Source: UBA1049 sp964525815
Lineage (GTDB): Bacteria; Bacillota; Clostridia; Oscillospirales; CAG-382
Assembly: GCA_964525815.1 (NCBI GenBank)
Contig: CAZGJQ010000035.1
Span: 1-18,321 of the forward strand
Length of the DNA: 18,321 nucleotides
Direction: 5' to 3'
Position 1 is the first letter of the stretch. The number at the start of each line of letters is the position of its first letter. The translations under genes were made by a program, and so were the position numbers. Shown here in pieces: positions 7,193 through 15,232 of the stretch. Below the pieces are notes generated by a model, which did not search any database, had not been told where the DNA came from, and saw nothing but the letters and a program-made list of their open reading frames with translations.

Positions 7193-7213
7193 ACGCTAAC
7201 TTCCATTTTCAAC

Positions 7214-7256
7214 AAAAGACAACCGAAGGTAAACCCTGCGGTTGTCTTTTTTATAT
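7214..7256. terminator. Bidirectional intrinsic terminator between convergent genes
   Basis: AAAAGACAACCG (7214-7225) and CGGTTGTCTTTT (7239-7250) form a perfect 12-bp stem around a 13-base loop, with T runs on the right of the plus strand and matching A's on the left. It lies between the converging methyltransferase (+) and subtilase (-) genes and can end transcription from both sides. Confidence 0.9.
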
Positions 7257-7266
7257 GCGATTGCGT

Positions 7267-10200
7267 TTATGCTTGTTGCTTTCTTCGTTTTCTTATAATA
7301 ACGAATGCGGATGCACCGCCGGCAAGCACCGGAAGAGCGATATATATAATATAGTTCGGGAAGTCTTTATCCACAGGTGTTTCTGAGATTTCGGAGCTGT
7401 CCTCCGACTCTGCGGCCGCTTCTCTGGTAACTGTAATTATGTATTCATTAATGTCACCGTTTTCGGCAATGCAGGTAATCTTGACTATGTTTTCTCCTAC
7501 CAACAATTCAGGATTCTGCAGCTCCGCAAGACAATACTCGCTTTCCGGCTCGTATTTTAGGGTTATCTGAACGGTGTCATACGGCACGCTGAGGGTATAT
7601 TCATTTATAAGCTTGTCGAAGGCGGGACTAAGCTCAAACCCGTCCACCTTGAGGAAGGAAAGGTAAGCGTTTCCGTCCGCAATATATTCCTCCTCTCTGG
7701 TAACATCAATATAGTAATTATAGCTGTTGCCGTCAGGGTCGATATATATAACACTGACGCTCAGTCTGTCGCTCTCGGGAATAACCGTGTCGCTTATTAT
7801 AACGCTTGCACCGGCGGGATAGTCGGCTTCTATGTCCAGCGCTGCCACGGTATGGTCAACCGTGATTCTATAATCATATATATCCGCGGAGAACTCAAAC
7901 TCTCTGGCATTGTTTATTCGTATGCTGAACTCGCCGTCCTCCCGATGCATAACCGTCCTCTCGGTTTGTGTCCGATTAAGCGAGTGGCTCCGGCCTCCCT
8001 CGGAAACGATTATGGTATCGGCAGCCTCAAACAGCAGCCTTTTTCCGGCAGAATCCTTTTTGAGAGAAAACTCAAAGGTAAGCAGAGTTTTTGTGGAGCG
8101 TCCCGCAGTCTTTTTTTCATTTTCAAATGTTATAAACGAAATAAATCCGTCCTCGCTAATGTAAACGGTATCGTTCCAGCTCTGTCCGTTAAAGCCCTCG
8201 TACTCCAGCAGCTCCTTGTCAAAGAAAAGCCTGCCGCTAACCGCATATATGCTCCTTGCTCCGCTGAGCTGCATGGTTACTCTAACCCTCTCGCCCTCAA
8301 TAATTCTTGTGTTCAGCAAGGAGTGGATTTCCGTTGCCTCGGACAAAGGCGGTGGGTTATTTATATTCAACGCATTTCCGTAATAAAGGAGCTGCGCTCT
8401 CAAATTGGTAAAATCCGAGTTGGTTATTCTGCCGTTACCGTTTATATCCGCTGCTTCAAGGAACGGTAATGCATATTCGCCCCGATTCTCGAGTATGTCA
8501 ATCATACCGTACAAATCCTCGGTGCTTATATACCCGTCACCGCTGATATCCCCTCTCACCACAACAAAGAGGGTGTCAATTCTGTTACCGGAGCTGTTGT
8601 TAAGAACAAGTCTCATCCCGGTTCCCGCAACCCCGTCAATTCTCCTGCCGCTATCATCTATTATTTCCGCCGTTCCTTCGGAAACAATAGCGGATATGAT
8701 TTGTGCGGCAGAGGTTCCGGCATCAATTCCCGTTACCAGCCCTTTATCCCGATTAACCCTGTAGCCGGACGAGGTGTCAAACCTGATAAGGTTCTCGCTT
8801 ACTGTTATGACACACTCGTCATAAAAGCTCTCAAAAAACGTAAGCGCCCGTACGGTTGCAACCCCCGGCTTAAGCGCCGTCACCACTCCGTACTGGTCTA
8901 CCGAGATAATATCCACATCCCTGGTCTCAAAAATAATCTCCGTTGAGGTTGTTCCGACCGGAAGGAACTGCACATTCAACGTGATGGTCTCACTGACATT
9001 CATATGTCTGTCGCCGCCGATTATTTCAATACCCTCAATGGGAGGTACAATACTAAAATCAACGGACATTGCAATACCGCAGGACAGTACCAGCGTAAAA
9101 ATATGCTCTCCGCCCTTGGTGACAGCTGCTCCGCTCGTTATTTTGTCCGTTCCCACAAAGCCGGTTCCGAATGTATACTCAATGCTCGCGCTGTCCGTAT
9201 AAATCCCGTCCTGCTCAATACCGCTTATTTCCGGCAACTCCGTAAGGTCGCTCCCGCTTGCGCTCCGCACTCTGACAACACTGTCCGGCGATACCATGTA
9301 ATAATTAAAATCCTCGTCAAGATAAAAATGCGTTCCCCGACTCTCATATGTGCTTATATATTCCCCTGTGGTTAAATCAAAAACGCCGCTCTCTGTTATC
9401 AGCGTGTTTCCTCTATGAGCCAAAATCCGTGCGTTTGTGCGATATAGCAAGCCCCTATCCGGAATGCTGAATATTCCGTCCCCTGCTATAATATAATCTC
9501 CGCTTATACCGAACGAATCTATAACCGAGCCTGTTGATATGCTACCCCTGAAGGCAAAGGTAGCCAGGTCATATATCCCGATTATGCTGCCGCTTGAGGT
9601 GTAAAAGGAATTTCCGGAAGCACGAACTATACTCGCCGTCCTTTCTGTGTTTATAAGCTCCAGGGTAATAAGATCAACGACAACAACCCTTCCGTCCTTC
9701 AGGGTAACCAGCCTGTCGCCCGAAATACTGAAGGAGGGTGGTATTACCCCAATATTCAGGTAATCTCCGAAGCCCGCGGCAGCCGCCGGTGCGGTGTATA
9801 ATAAAGAAGAGTGTTTAAAGCTTACATATATCATGCCATCCGCAGCAAAAACCTGCCTCGGAATAAAGCGCAGCGGTATCTCGTCCACCTGAACCATGCT
9901 ATCGGTATCCAGCACATAGAGCATCGGTGCCCCGTCGCAAACTGCGTATAGCCGACCCGCATTTATATCAAATGAAATTATCTTACGGTCAGACGAAATG
10001 CTTGAGAAATCGGAATACTCCGATTCCGCAATACTCCCTGCGGAAATAATGTCCTTATAATCCGCCGCCATAAAGCGGAAGGGTGCAAAGTTTTCCGTCG
10101 GGCTGAAGCTGTTTGATATAATCATTATGGTTTTGTCGGCATAAAAGACAAACACCCTGTTCCAATTATCAACATGCACATTGTTTACCTGCCCCGAAAA

Positions 10201-12783
10201 AACGGCCATGCACTCGTTTGTATGTGTATTTATTATATGCTCGTTTGTAAATAGCAGGTCTCCCTCAATCAAAACAGGATAAGAAGAGCTGTTTTCGCTG
10301 TAGAGAGAAAAGGAAGCCTCGGAGATTACAGAGGCTCCTATCGCAAGCAAACCGCTTCCGTAAACAATTCTTTTACCGTATGCGCTGACAGGAATATCCG
10401 CATAAAAAGCGGTTTGTGAGATAATTTCGAATATAACGGCGTTTTTTTCGTTGCTTTTTGTGTTAAACATATATATATATTCGCCGCTCTCGCTCAGGAA
10501 CGCCTTATCTGCCTCAAAGCTTGTTGAGGACACAGTGCTCCTCTGCTGTGTGTCAAGGTTGATTTTTTTTATCGAATTACTGGTGGAATAATAAACCTCG
10601 TTTTCTGACAGTACACAAGCCGAGATGCTCTCGTTCAGGTTTATAACACTCTCTACATGACCGCTCTGACCGAGCATTTTGTCTCGGTTGAGCATTGTTA
10701 TTTTATTATCGTGGAAAGCAATCAGGTATTCACCGAAAAAAGCATAACCGTTTACCTTTCCTATACTCAGATACCGCTTATATGCGGAAGGGTTTTCTAT
10801 ATCATAAACCCTTATTCCCTGAACAGCCTCTGAGTATAAAATCAGGTATCCGTAATCGGCGTCCACTATTGCGTTTGCATCAGCCAAATCGGTATCAAAG
10901 GCTGAAACCGCTCGGTTCTCTATTGTGAAGCTGTATGCTCTTGACCTGCTTTTTGTTCCGTTGTATACAACCAGGGTGTGCTCCCCCGTATCACCCACAA
11001 CAATCTGTCCGGAAAAGCTGTTTCCGTTTAGGGTTGCGCTTCCTTCCCCTATTATTCTTATCGAAACGGCGGTATTATAGCTTGCTCCGTCCTCAACTCC
11101 GGATACGGACGGAAGGTCAAAGCTTAGCTTGATTCGCCTTGTAACAGTGTTGCCGTATCCGCCGGACAGCACGAAGAAATGTTCGCCCGAAGCGGTGATA
11201 TGCTGACCGGATGCATATGGAAATCCGTTTAGCGTAGCTCTGCCCCGCTCGAAGGTGAACAGCGCATAATTACCCTGTGTCCTGTAATTATAGGTAAGCG
11301 GGCTGTTGTCAACATTAAAAACGACGGTTCTTTTGTATGCTCCGTATGTAATCTCCAAAACATGCTGTCCGTTCTCATGAACAACCTCCGTGCCGCCGTA
11401 TAGAACCTCTCCGTTCAGCGTCGCACTACCCCTGTTATAGCGTATGGTTACGCTTTCAAAGTAGGTCTCGCCGTCCATTACTCCGGTAACGATGGGCAGG
11501 TTGACCAGCTCCAATATGTCCACGGCGTTTATAATCCCGTAGCCGTAATAATTATCCCGCTTTTTACTGCCCGTCATCCTGATGAGGGACAAAAACTCGC
11601 TTGAGCCGAACGCAACTCTTGCGTCAAGATAAGAGGCGGCAAGTGCGGCGATTCCCGAAACCATTGCGGCGGAAAAGGAGGTTCCCTTATCGTATTTATA
11701 CCCGCTTTGCTCGTTTTGGTAAACCATAACCGGTATTCCATCGCCGGGTGCTACCACATCAACATACTCGTTATGCTGGGAAAAATTGCTTACGGTACCG
11801 TCCTCACCCACCGAACCGACACTGATAACTCCCTCATAGGAAGCGGGGTACAACGCCTCTGTGCCGTAATCGTATGCACCGTCATTTCCGCTGGAAGCGA
11901 CAAGTATACAGCCCTTGCTCAGGGCAAACCTTACCGCATCCTCTTCGGCGATTGAGCTTGAATAACCGCCAAGGGACATATTAATAACCTTTGCTCCCGC
12001 ATCCGCCGCAAAATACAGTCCTAATATAAGGTTTGCGGAGGAAATAGATGTGTTTGTGCTGGAAACCCGAATAGGCATTATAGAAACCCCCGGGCTTACA
12101 CCCGCTGCTCCCAAGCCGTTGTCCGCACTCCCCGCAATAAGACCGCTGACCTTTGTTCCGTGGCCATTTGTATCCGTATAAACTCCCGCTCTGCGGTTAA
12201 CCGTATCGTATCCCGGCAATATCGTTGTGCTGCCGAAGTCCTCATGCTCCCTCTCTATTCCGGTATCCAGAACGGCTACGATGACGCTGCTTATACCCAT
12301 TGTATAATTCCATGCGCCGAAAATATCTGTCTTTTTAAACTCCCAGGACTCTGAGAGCAGCGGGTCGTTGGTAACAACCGATACTTCCCTCTCCAGCTCC
12401 TCCTCTATATAGAGAATAACCTCTCGGTGCATATTGATAAAATGCTCGTAATCATCGATAACAACCGAAAAAAGCCGGACGGAGCTGTGTGCAAGCAGGC
12501 TGAACTCATGGTCGCTTATAATTTCATAAATATCCGAGAGCGACGCCTGTTCACAAAACCTGACTATATAGGTTCTTCCGTCCGTTATGTAGGGTGCCGA
12601 CTTGGCGGTCTTTTGGGAAAGTTGTCCGTATGCTTCCTGCGCCGAGCCTTTAATCGCCGCCTCCCGCACGAGATCATAGCTCTCAAAAGGATTTACGGCG
12701 AGCTCTATCGATTCCGCAGTCGTTGCTACTAACGGAATTATCAAAAACAGCGCAATTATTAAAGCTGTAAGGCGCCTTGACAT
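7267..12783 (-). CDS. Large multidomain surface subtilisin-like protease (S8) with dockerin and C-terminal membrane anchor
   Basis: This 1838-residue secreted serine protease is probably held on the cell surface. Residues 1-25 are a signal peptide and about 60-140 a propeptide-like region. The S8 domain (about 145-425) has D173 (AVLDTG), H208 (NGHGT), oxyanion N300 (SSGNDG) and S369 (GTSFSAA; the usual Pro after SA is Ala). Then come three ATLNG-type Ig-like repeats (about 430-625), a propeller-like region (about 627-1180), a fourth diverged repeat (about 1185-1248), a Big_2 domain (about 1250-1332), a dockerin-like pair DISGDGYIS and DINGNGRIT (about 1410-1466), a cohesin-like beta sandwich (about 1485-1595), two cadherin-like modules (about 1619-1789) and a membrane helix with a basic RKRRKQQA tail. 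ATG 12783 is preferred over TTG 12786 because AAGGAG lies seven bases before it. It follows a methyltransferase gene by 11 bases. Confidence 0.93.
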   Translation of the reverse strand: MSRRLTALIIALFLIIPLVATTAESIELAVNPFESYDLVREAAIKGSAQEAYGQLSQKTAKSAPYITDGRTYIVRFCEQASLSDIYEIISDHEFSLLAHSSVRLFSVVIDDYEHFINMHREVILYIEEELEREVSVVTNDPLLSESWEFKKTDIFGAWNYTMGISSVIVAVLDTGIEREHEDFGSTTILPGYDTVNRRAGVYTDTNGHGTKVSGLIAGSADNGLGAAGVSPGVSIMPIRVSSTNTSISSANLILGLYFAADAGAKVINMSLGGYSSSIAEEDAVRFALSKGCILVASSGNDGAYDYGTEALYPASYEGVISVGSVGEDGTVSNFSQHNEYVDVVAPGDGIPVMVYQNEQSGYKYDKGTSFSAAMVSGIAALAASYLDARVAFGSSEFLSLIRMTGSKKRDNYYGYGIINAVDILELVNLPIVTGVMDGETYFESVTIRYNRGSATLNGEVLYGGTEVVHENGQHVLEITYGAYKRTVVFNVDNSPLTYNYRTQGNYALFTFERGRATLNGFPYASGQHITASGEHFFVLSGGYGNTVTRRIKLSFDLPSVSGVEDGASYNTAVSIRIIGEGSATLNGNSFSGQIVVGDTGEHTLVVYNGTKSRSRAYSFTIENRAVSAFDTDLADANAIVDADYGYLILYSEAVQGIRVYDIENPSAYKRYLSIGKVNGYAFFGEYLIAFHDNKITMLNRDKMLGQSGHVESVINLNESISACVLSENEVYYSTSNSIKKINLDTQQRSTVSSTSFEADKAFLSESGEYIYMFNTKSNEKNAVIFEIISQTAFYADIPVSAYGKRIVYGSGLLAIGASVISEASFSLYSENSSSYPVLIEGDLLFTNEHIINTHTNECMAVFSGQVNNVHVDNWNRVFVFYADKTIMIISNSFSPTENFAPFRFMAADYKDIISAGSIAESEYSDFSSISSDRKIISFDINAGRLYAVCDGAPMLYVLDTDSMVQVDEIPLRFIPRQVFAADGMIYVSFKHSSLLYTAPAAAAGFGDYLNIGVIPPSFSISGDRLVTLKDGRVVVVDLITLELINTERTASIVRASGNSFYTSSGSIIGIYDLATFAFRGSISTGSVIDSFGISGDYIIAGDGIFSIPDRGLLYRTNARILAHRGNTLITESGVFDLTTGEYISTYESRGTHFYLDEDFNYYMVSPDSVVRVRSASGSDLTELPEISGIEQDGIYTDSASIEYTFGTGFVGTDKITSGAAVTKGGEHIFTLVLSCGIAMSVDFSIVPPIEGIEIIGGDRHMNVSETITLNVQFLPVGTTSTEIIFETRDVDIISVDQYGVVTALKPGVATVRALTFFESFYDECVITVSENLIRFDTSSGYRVNRDKGLVTGIDAGTSAAQIISAIVSEGTAEIIDDSGRRIDGVAGTGMRLVLNNSSGNRIDTLFVVVRGDISGDGYISTEDLYGMIDILENRGEYALPFLEAADINGNGRITNSDFTNLRAQLLYYGNALNINNPPPLSEATEIHSLLNTRIIEGERVRVTMQLSGARSIYAVSGRLFFDKELLEYEGFNGQSWNDTVYISEDGFISFITFENEKKTAGRSTKTLLTFEFSLKKDSAGKRLLFEAADTIIVSEGGRSHSLNRTQTERTVMHREDGEFSIRINNAREFEFSADIYDYRITVDHTVAALDIEADYPAGASVIISDTVIPESDRLSVSVIYIDPDGNSYNYYIDVTREEEYIADGNAYLSFLKVDGFELSPAFDKLINEYTLSVPYDTVQITLKYEPESEYCLAELQNPELLVGENIVKITCIAENGDINEYIITVTREAAAESEDSSEISETPVDKDFPNYIIYIALPVLAGGASAFVIIRKRRKQQA
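10912..11496 (-). repeat. Three Ig-like protein repeats (ATLNG type) within the subtilase
   Basis: Residues about 430-494, 497-558 and 560-625 of the subtilase share a pattern: GVxDGxxY, then G(S/R)ATLNG, then GxHxLxV and an aromatic-rich strand before the next copy. The first and third keep the full opening (VTGVMDGETY and VSGVEDGASY) while the second has lost it. The DNA copies have diverged, so this is a protein-level repeat rather than a recombination repeat. Confidence 0.6.
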
Positions 12784-12794
12784 CAACGGTCTCC

Positions 12795-13517
12795 TTATTC
12801 GAACTCTTTGTATATCCTCTTCATGTCCTCACTGTATTCGTTGTGGCTGATATCCGTATAAATATATAGGTTCCTCTCAAAAATAATCCCTTCTGCGGCA
12901 TCCTTTTTGCCTTCCACCAGCACAAGAGAAGGGGGCTTAGTCTCGGAAGGAAAAACCATGGTTAGCCTTTTCGGCTCAATTTTATGACTGCGAAGGGCTG
13001 CTAAAAGACCTACGATACGCTCCGGTCTGTAAACCGCAAAGAATTTGCCTCCGGTTCTCAGACACCATGCCGCAGCACTGCAAATATCCTCTATATTACA
13101 AAAAACCTCGTGATAAGCAATGTTTTTCCGCTCGGTAGCACAGCGCTTCCCGCTTGTTGTCTTAAGATAGGGCGGATTGGTAAAAACAGCGTCCGCTCCC
13201 TCTGACTCTAAAAGACCCTTAACCTGCTTTATGTCACCCTCGACAGCGATGAACCTGTCGCCAAAACCGTTTTGAGCGGCGTTTTGATTGGCAATATCGC
13301 AGTATTCCTTTTGTATTTCAATACCGATAATCCTTGCGTTAAGTCCTCCGCTCAATAAGAGCAGGGGTATAACTCCGCTTCCGGTACCCAGCTCCACACC
13401 GGTACCTCTCCTCCAGCCCTTCATAAAATGAGCGAGCAGAAGGGCGTCGGTACCGAAATGTATACCGCCCTCCGGCTCCTGTAATATGAGGTTCCTGTTA
13501 ATACGGGTCTGTTTCAT
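12795..13517 (-). CDS. TrmN6-like class I methyltransferase (tRNA1(Val) adenine-N6 family)
   Basis: Members of this COG4123/YfiC group transfer methyl from SAM to an adenine N6, classically A37 of tRNA-Val. The 240-residue product shows the family's opening EPEGGIHFGTDALLLAHF (about 14-31), motif I VELGTGSGVIPLLL (41-54) and the catalytic NPPY (114-117) within DAVFTNPPYLKT. The ATG at 13517 is chosen because relatives begin just before this opening. A TTG at 13574 would add 19 residues with no ribosome binding site, while 13517 has only a weak AGG ahead. It is 11 bases from the subtilase gene and probably co-transcribed with it. The target RNA is inferred from family membership only. Confidence 0.85.
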   Translation of the reverse strand: MKQTRINRNLILQEPEGGIHFGTDALLLAHFMKGWRRGTGVELGTGSGVIPLLLLSGGLNARIIGIEIQKEYCDIANQNAAQNGFGDRFIAVEGDIKQVKGLLESEGADAVFTNPPYLKTTSGKRCATERKNIAYHEVFCNIEDICSAAAWCLRTGGKFFAVYRPERIVGLLAALRSHKIEPKRLTMVFPSETKPPSLVLVEGKKDAAEGIIFERNLYIYTDISHNEYSEDMKRIYKEFE

Positions 13518-13597
13518 AGTCAGCCTATACTTATAATACTGTTCTCGGCGCAAAAATGTTGCATTACTTGACAAAAAAAATAATTTTTTAACTTCAT

Positions 13598-13648
13598 AAA
13601 GAAAGATAAAGCGTCCACAAATGAAAAAAACGAATCATCCATGGACGC
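13598..13648 (-). terminator. Terminator downstream of the ferredoxin gene
   Basis: On the minus strand GCGTCCATGGATGA (13648-13635) pairs with TCATTTGTGGACGC (13624-13611) as a continuous 14-bp RNA stem with three G-U pairs, followed by TTTATCTTTCTTT. It begins 17 bases after the ferredoxin stop and separates that gene from the methyltransferase. On the plus strand the wobble positions become mismatches, so it should act in one direction. Confidence 0.7.
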
Positions 13649-13665
13649 AAGTATCGCTTACTGAT

Positions 13666-13839
13666 TTAGGACTTAATGGCGTCAACCGGGCAAACGCTTG
13701 CGCAAGCACCGCAGTCCACGCACTGCTCCGGTTCTATTGTATACTTACCGTCATCCGTCACACTAATCGCTCCGGTGGGGCATTCTCCCTCGCAGGTGCC
13801 GCAGCCGATGCATTCTTCCTTTTCAATAACATAAGCCAT
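13666..13839 (-). CDS. Two-cluster 4Fe-4S ferredoxin
   Basis: This is a 57-residue clostridial-type ferredoxin, a soluble electron carrier. Two complete CxxCxxCxxxCP motifs are present: C10, C13, C16, C20 and C40, C43, C46, C50, each followed by a short hydrophobic segment as in the pseudo-twofold 2[4Fe-4S] fold. The start at 13839 fits the family length and has GGAGG about ten bases upstream; the frame is open for 21 more codons but those overlap the promoter. It is monocistronic, with a strong promoter and a terminator of its own. Partner enzymes are not encoded nearby. Such ferredoxins typically serve pyruvate:ferredoxin oxidoreductase and hydrogenase in anaerobes. Confidence 0.96.
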   Translation of the reverse strand: MAYVIEKEECIGCGTCEGECPTGAISVTDDGKYTIEPEQCVDCGACASVCPVDAIKS

Positions 13840-13873
13840 AATATATGTACCTCCGTTTATATTTATAAAAAAT

Positions 13874-13902
13874 ATTTTACCACAACAAAGTAACAATATC
13901 AA
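13874..13902 (-). promoter_or_regulatory. Promoter of the ferredoxin gene
   Basis: On the minus strand TTGATA (13902-13897) and TAAAAT (13879-13874) are separated by exactly 17 bases, with TGg just before the -10 box. Transcription would start near 13867, about 28 bases ahead of the ferredoxin ATG. Confidence 0.8.
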
Positions 13903-13942
13903 GGGTTATTTGTTAAAACAAAATGGTGCTTTTTTACAGCGT

Positions 13943-15208
13943 TTATACAGCCGAAAGACCGTTCTTAAGGTCCTCGATAATATCCCTTGAATTCTCAATC
14001 CCTACCGAAAGGCGTATAAGCCCCGGGCTAATACCCGCCGCAGCGAGCTGACTGTCGGTGAGCTGACGATGGGTTGCGGATGCCGGATGAAGCACGCAGG
14101 ACTGAACGGTTGCTACATGAACCACCTTTTTGCATAGCTTAAGATTATCCATAACCTTAACGGCGGCTTCCTTTCCTCCCTTTACGGTAAATGAAATTAC
14201 TCCGGCGCAGCCCTTAGGTAAATATTTTTTTGCCAAGTTGTAATACCCGCTGCTCTTCAATCCGGGATAACTGACGCTCTCAATCATATTATTACTCTCC
14301 AAGTAGTGAGCAACCTCAAGAGCGTTTTCGGAATGCCTTTCCATACGAAGGTGTAGGGTTTGCAGACCCAAATCTAAATAAAACGCTGCGGTTGCAGAAG
14401 GATAAACTCCGAGATCCCTGACCAGCTGAACCCTTGCCTTAGCTATATATGCAGCTCTGCCGAAAGCCTCGGTATAAACGAGACCGTGATAGGATTCGTC
14501 CGGCTCGGTAAATTCCGGATAATTACCGTTGGACCAGTCAAAATCACCGCTGTCTACTATACAACCCCCGACCTGAACGGCATGTCCGTCCATATATTTG
14601 GTTGTGGAATAAACGACTATATCCGCACCATACTCAATGGGACGGCACAAAACCGGAGTCGGAAAGGTATTGTCTATAATCAACGGTACACTGTGCTTAT
14701 GTGCGATTCGGGCAAACTTTTCTATATCCAATACACTGAGAGCTGGGTTTGCGAGGGTCTCTCCGAACACAGCCTTTGTATTCGGGCGGAAAAGCTTATC
14801 AATTTCCGCTTCTGATGCGTCCTGATTAACAAAGCTGCATTCGATGCCCAGCTTCTTCATTGTTACGGCAAACAGGTTTACAGTTCCGCCGTAAATGGTG
14901 GAGGAGGTAATAAAATGATCGCCTGAGCCTAATATATTAAACAGTGCCAAAAAGCTTGCGCTCTGACCGGAGGTGGTGCATAACGCCCCTATTCCTCCGT
15001 CAAGCTCGGCTATTTTTTTCTCTACATATGCGACCGTCGGATTGGATATGCGGGAATACATATGCCCGTCGACGGCAAGGTCAAAGAGCCTCCCGATATG
15101 CTCGGTGGAATCATATGTATAGGTGGTGCTTTGATAAACGGGCAGTGCCAGCGGTTCTCCGTTCCCCGGCTCATAACCCCCGTGTATGCATTTTGTTTCC
15201 GGTTTCAT
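13943..15208 (-). CDS. metY: O-acetylhomoserine sulfhydrylase / aminocarboxypropyltransferase, PLP-dependent
   Basis: This cytoplasmic Cys/Met-metabolism PLP enzyme makes homocysteine from O-acetylhomoserine and sulfide. The 421-residue length fits MetY rather than the shorter cystathionine synthases. Visible features are SRISNPT (52-58), TSGQSA (79-84), IIDNTFPTPVLCRP (177-190, with cofactor-binding D179) and the Schiff-base lysine K204 in YSTTKYMDGH; the C-terminal half has RLSVGIE. AAGGAA precedes the ATG. It starts 24 bases after the LCP-like gene and probably shares its promoter; no S-box or T-box leader is seen directly ahead of it. Substrate choice between O-acetyl- and O-succinylhomoserine cannot be read from the sequence. 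Confidence 0.94.
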   Translation of the reverse strand: MKPETKCIHGGYEPGNGEPLALPVYQSTTYTYDSTEHIGRLFDLAVDGHMYSRISNPTVAYVEKKIAELDGGIGALCTTSGQSASFLALFNILGSGDHFITSSTIYGGTVNLFAVTMKKLGIECSFVNQDASEAEIDKLFRPNTKAVFGETLANPALSVLDIEKFARIAHKHSVPLIIDNTFPTPVLCRPIEYGADIVVYSTTKYMDGHAVQVGGCIVDSGDFDWSNGNYPEFTEPDESYHGLVYTEAFGRAAYIAKARVQLVRDLGVYPSATAAFYLDLGLQTLHLRMERHSENALEVAHYLESNNMIESVSYPGLKSSGYYNLAKKYLPKGCAGVISFTVKGGKEAAVKVMDNLKLCKKVVHVATVQSCVLHPASATHRQLTDSQLAAAGISPGLIRLSVGIENSRDIIEDLKNGLSAV

Positions 15209-15232
15209 GATTTATTTCCTTATTTAATTTAT

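Noticed and set aside
7852..9375. Several plus-strand ORFs of 70-205 codons opposite the subtilase
   Set aside because: They are shadows of the long minus-strand gene: no ribosome binding sites, no domains and biased composition.
13518..13574. TTG start at 13574 for the TrmN6-like methyltransferase
   Set aside because: No ribosome binding site is present and relatives begin near the EPEG-FGTDA block, which fits ATG 13517. The evidence is moderate, so the longer form is not excluded.
13840..13902. N-terminal extension of the ferredoxin by 21 residues
   Set aside because: The extension overlaps the promoter, lacks a ribosome binding site and exceeds the normal family length; GGAGG precedes the start at 13839.
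13903..13942. Terminator after metY
   Set aside because: Only a weak A/T-rich palindrome (TTTGTT/AACAAA) is present, without a GC stem or a proper T run, so no terminator is called.
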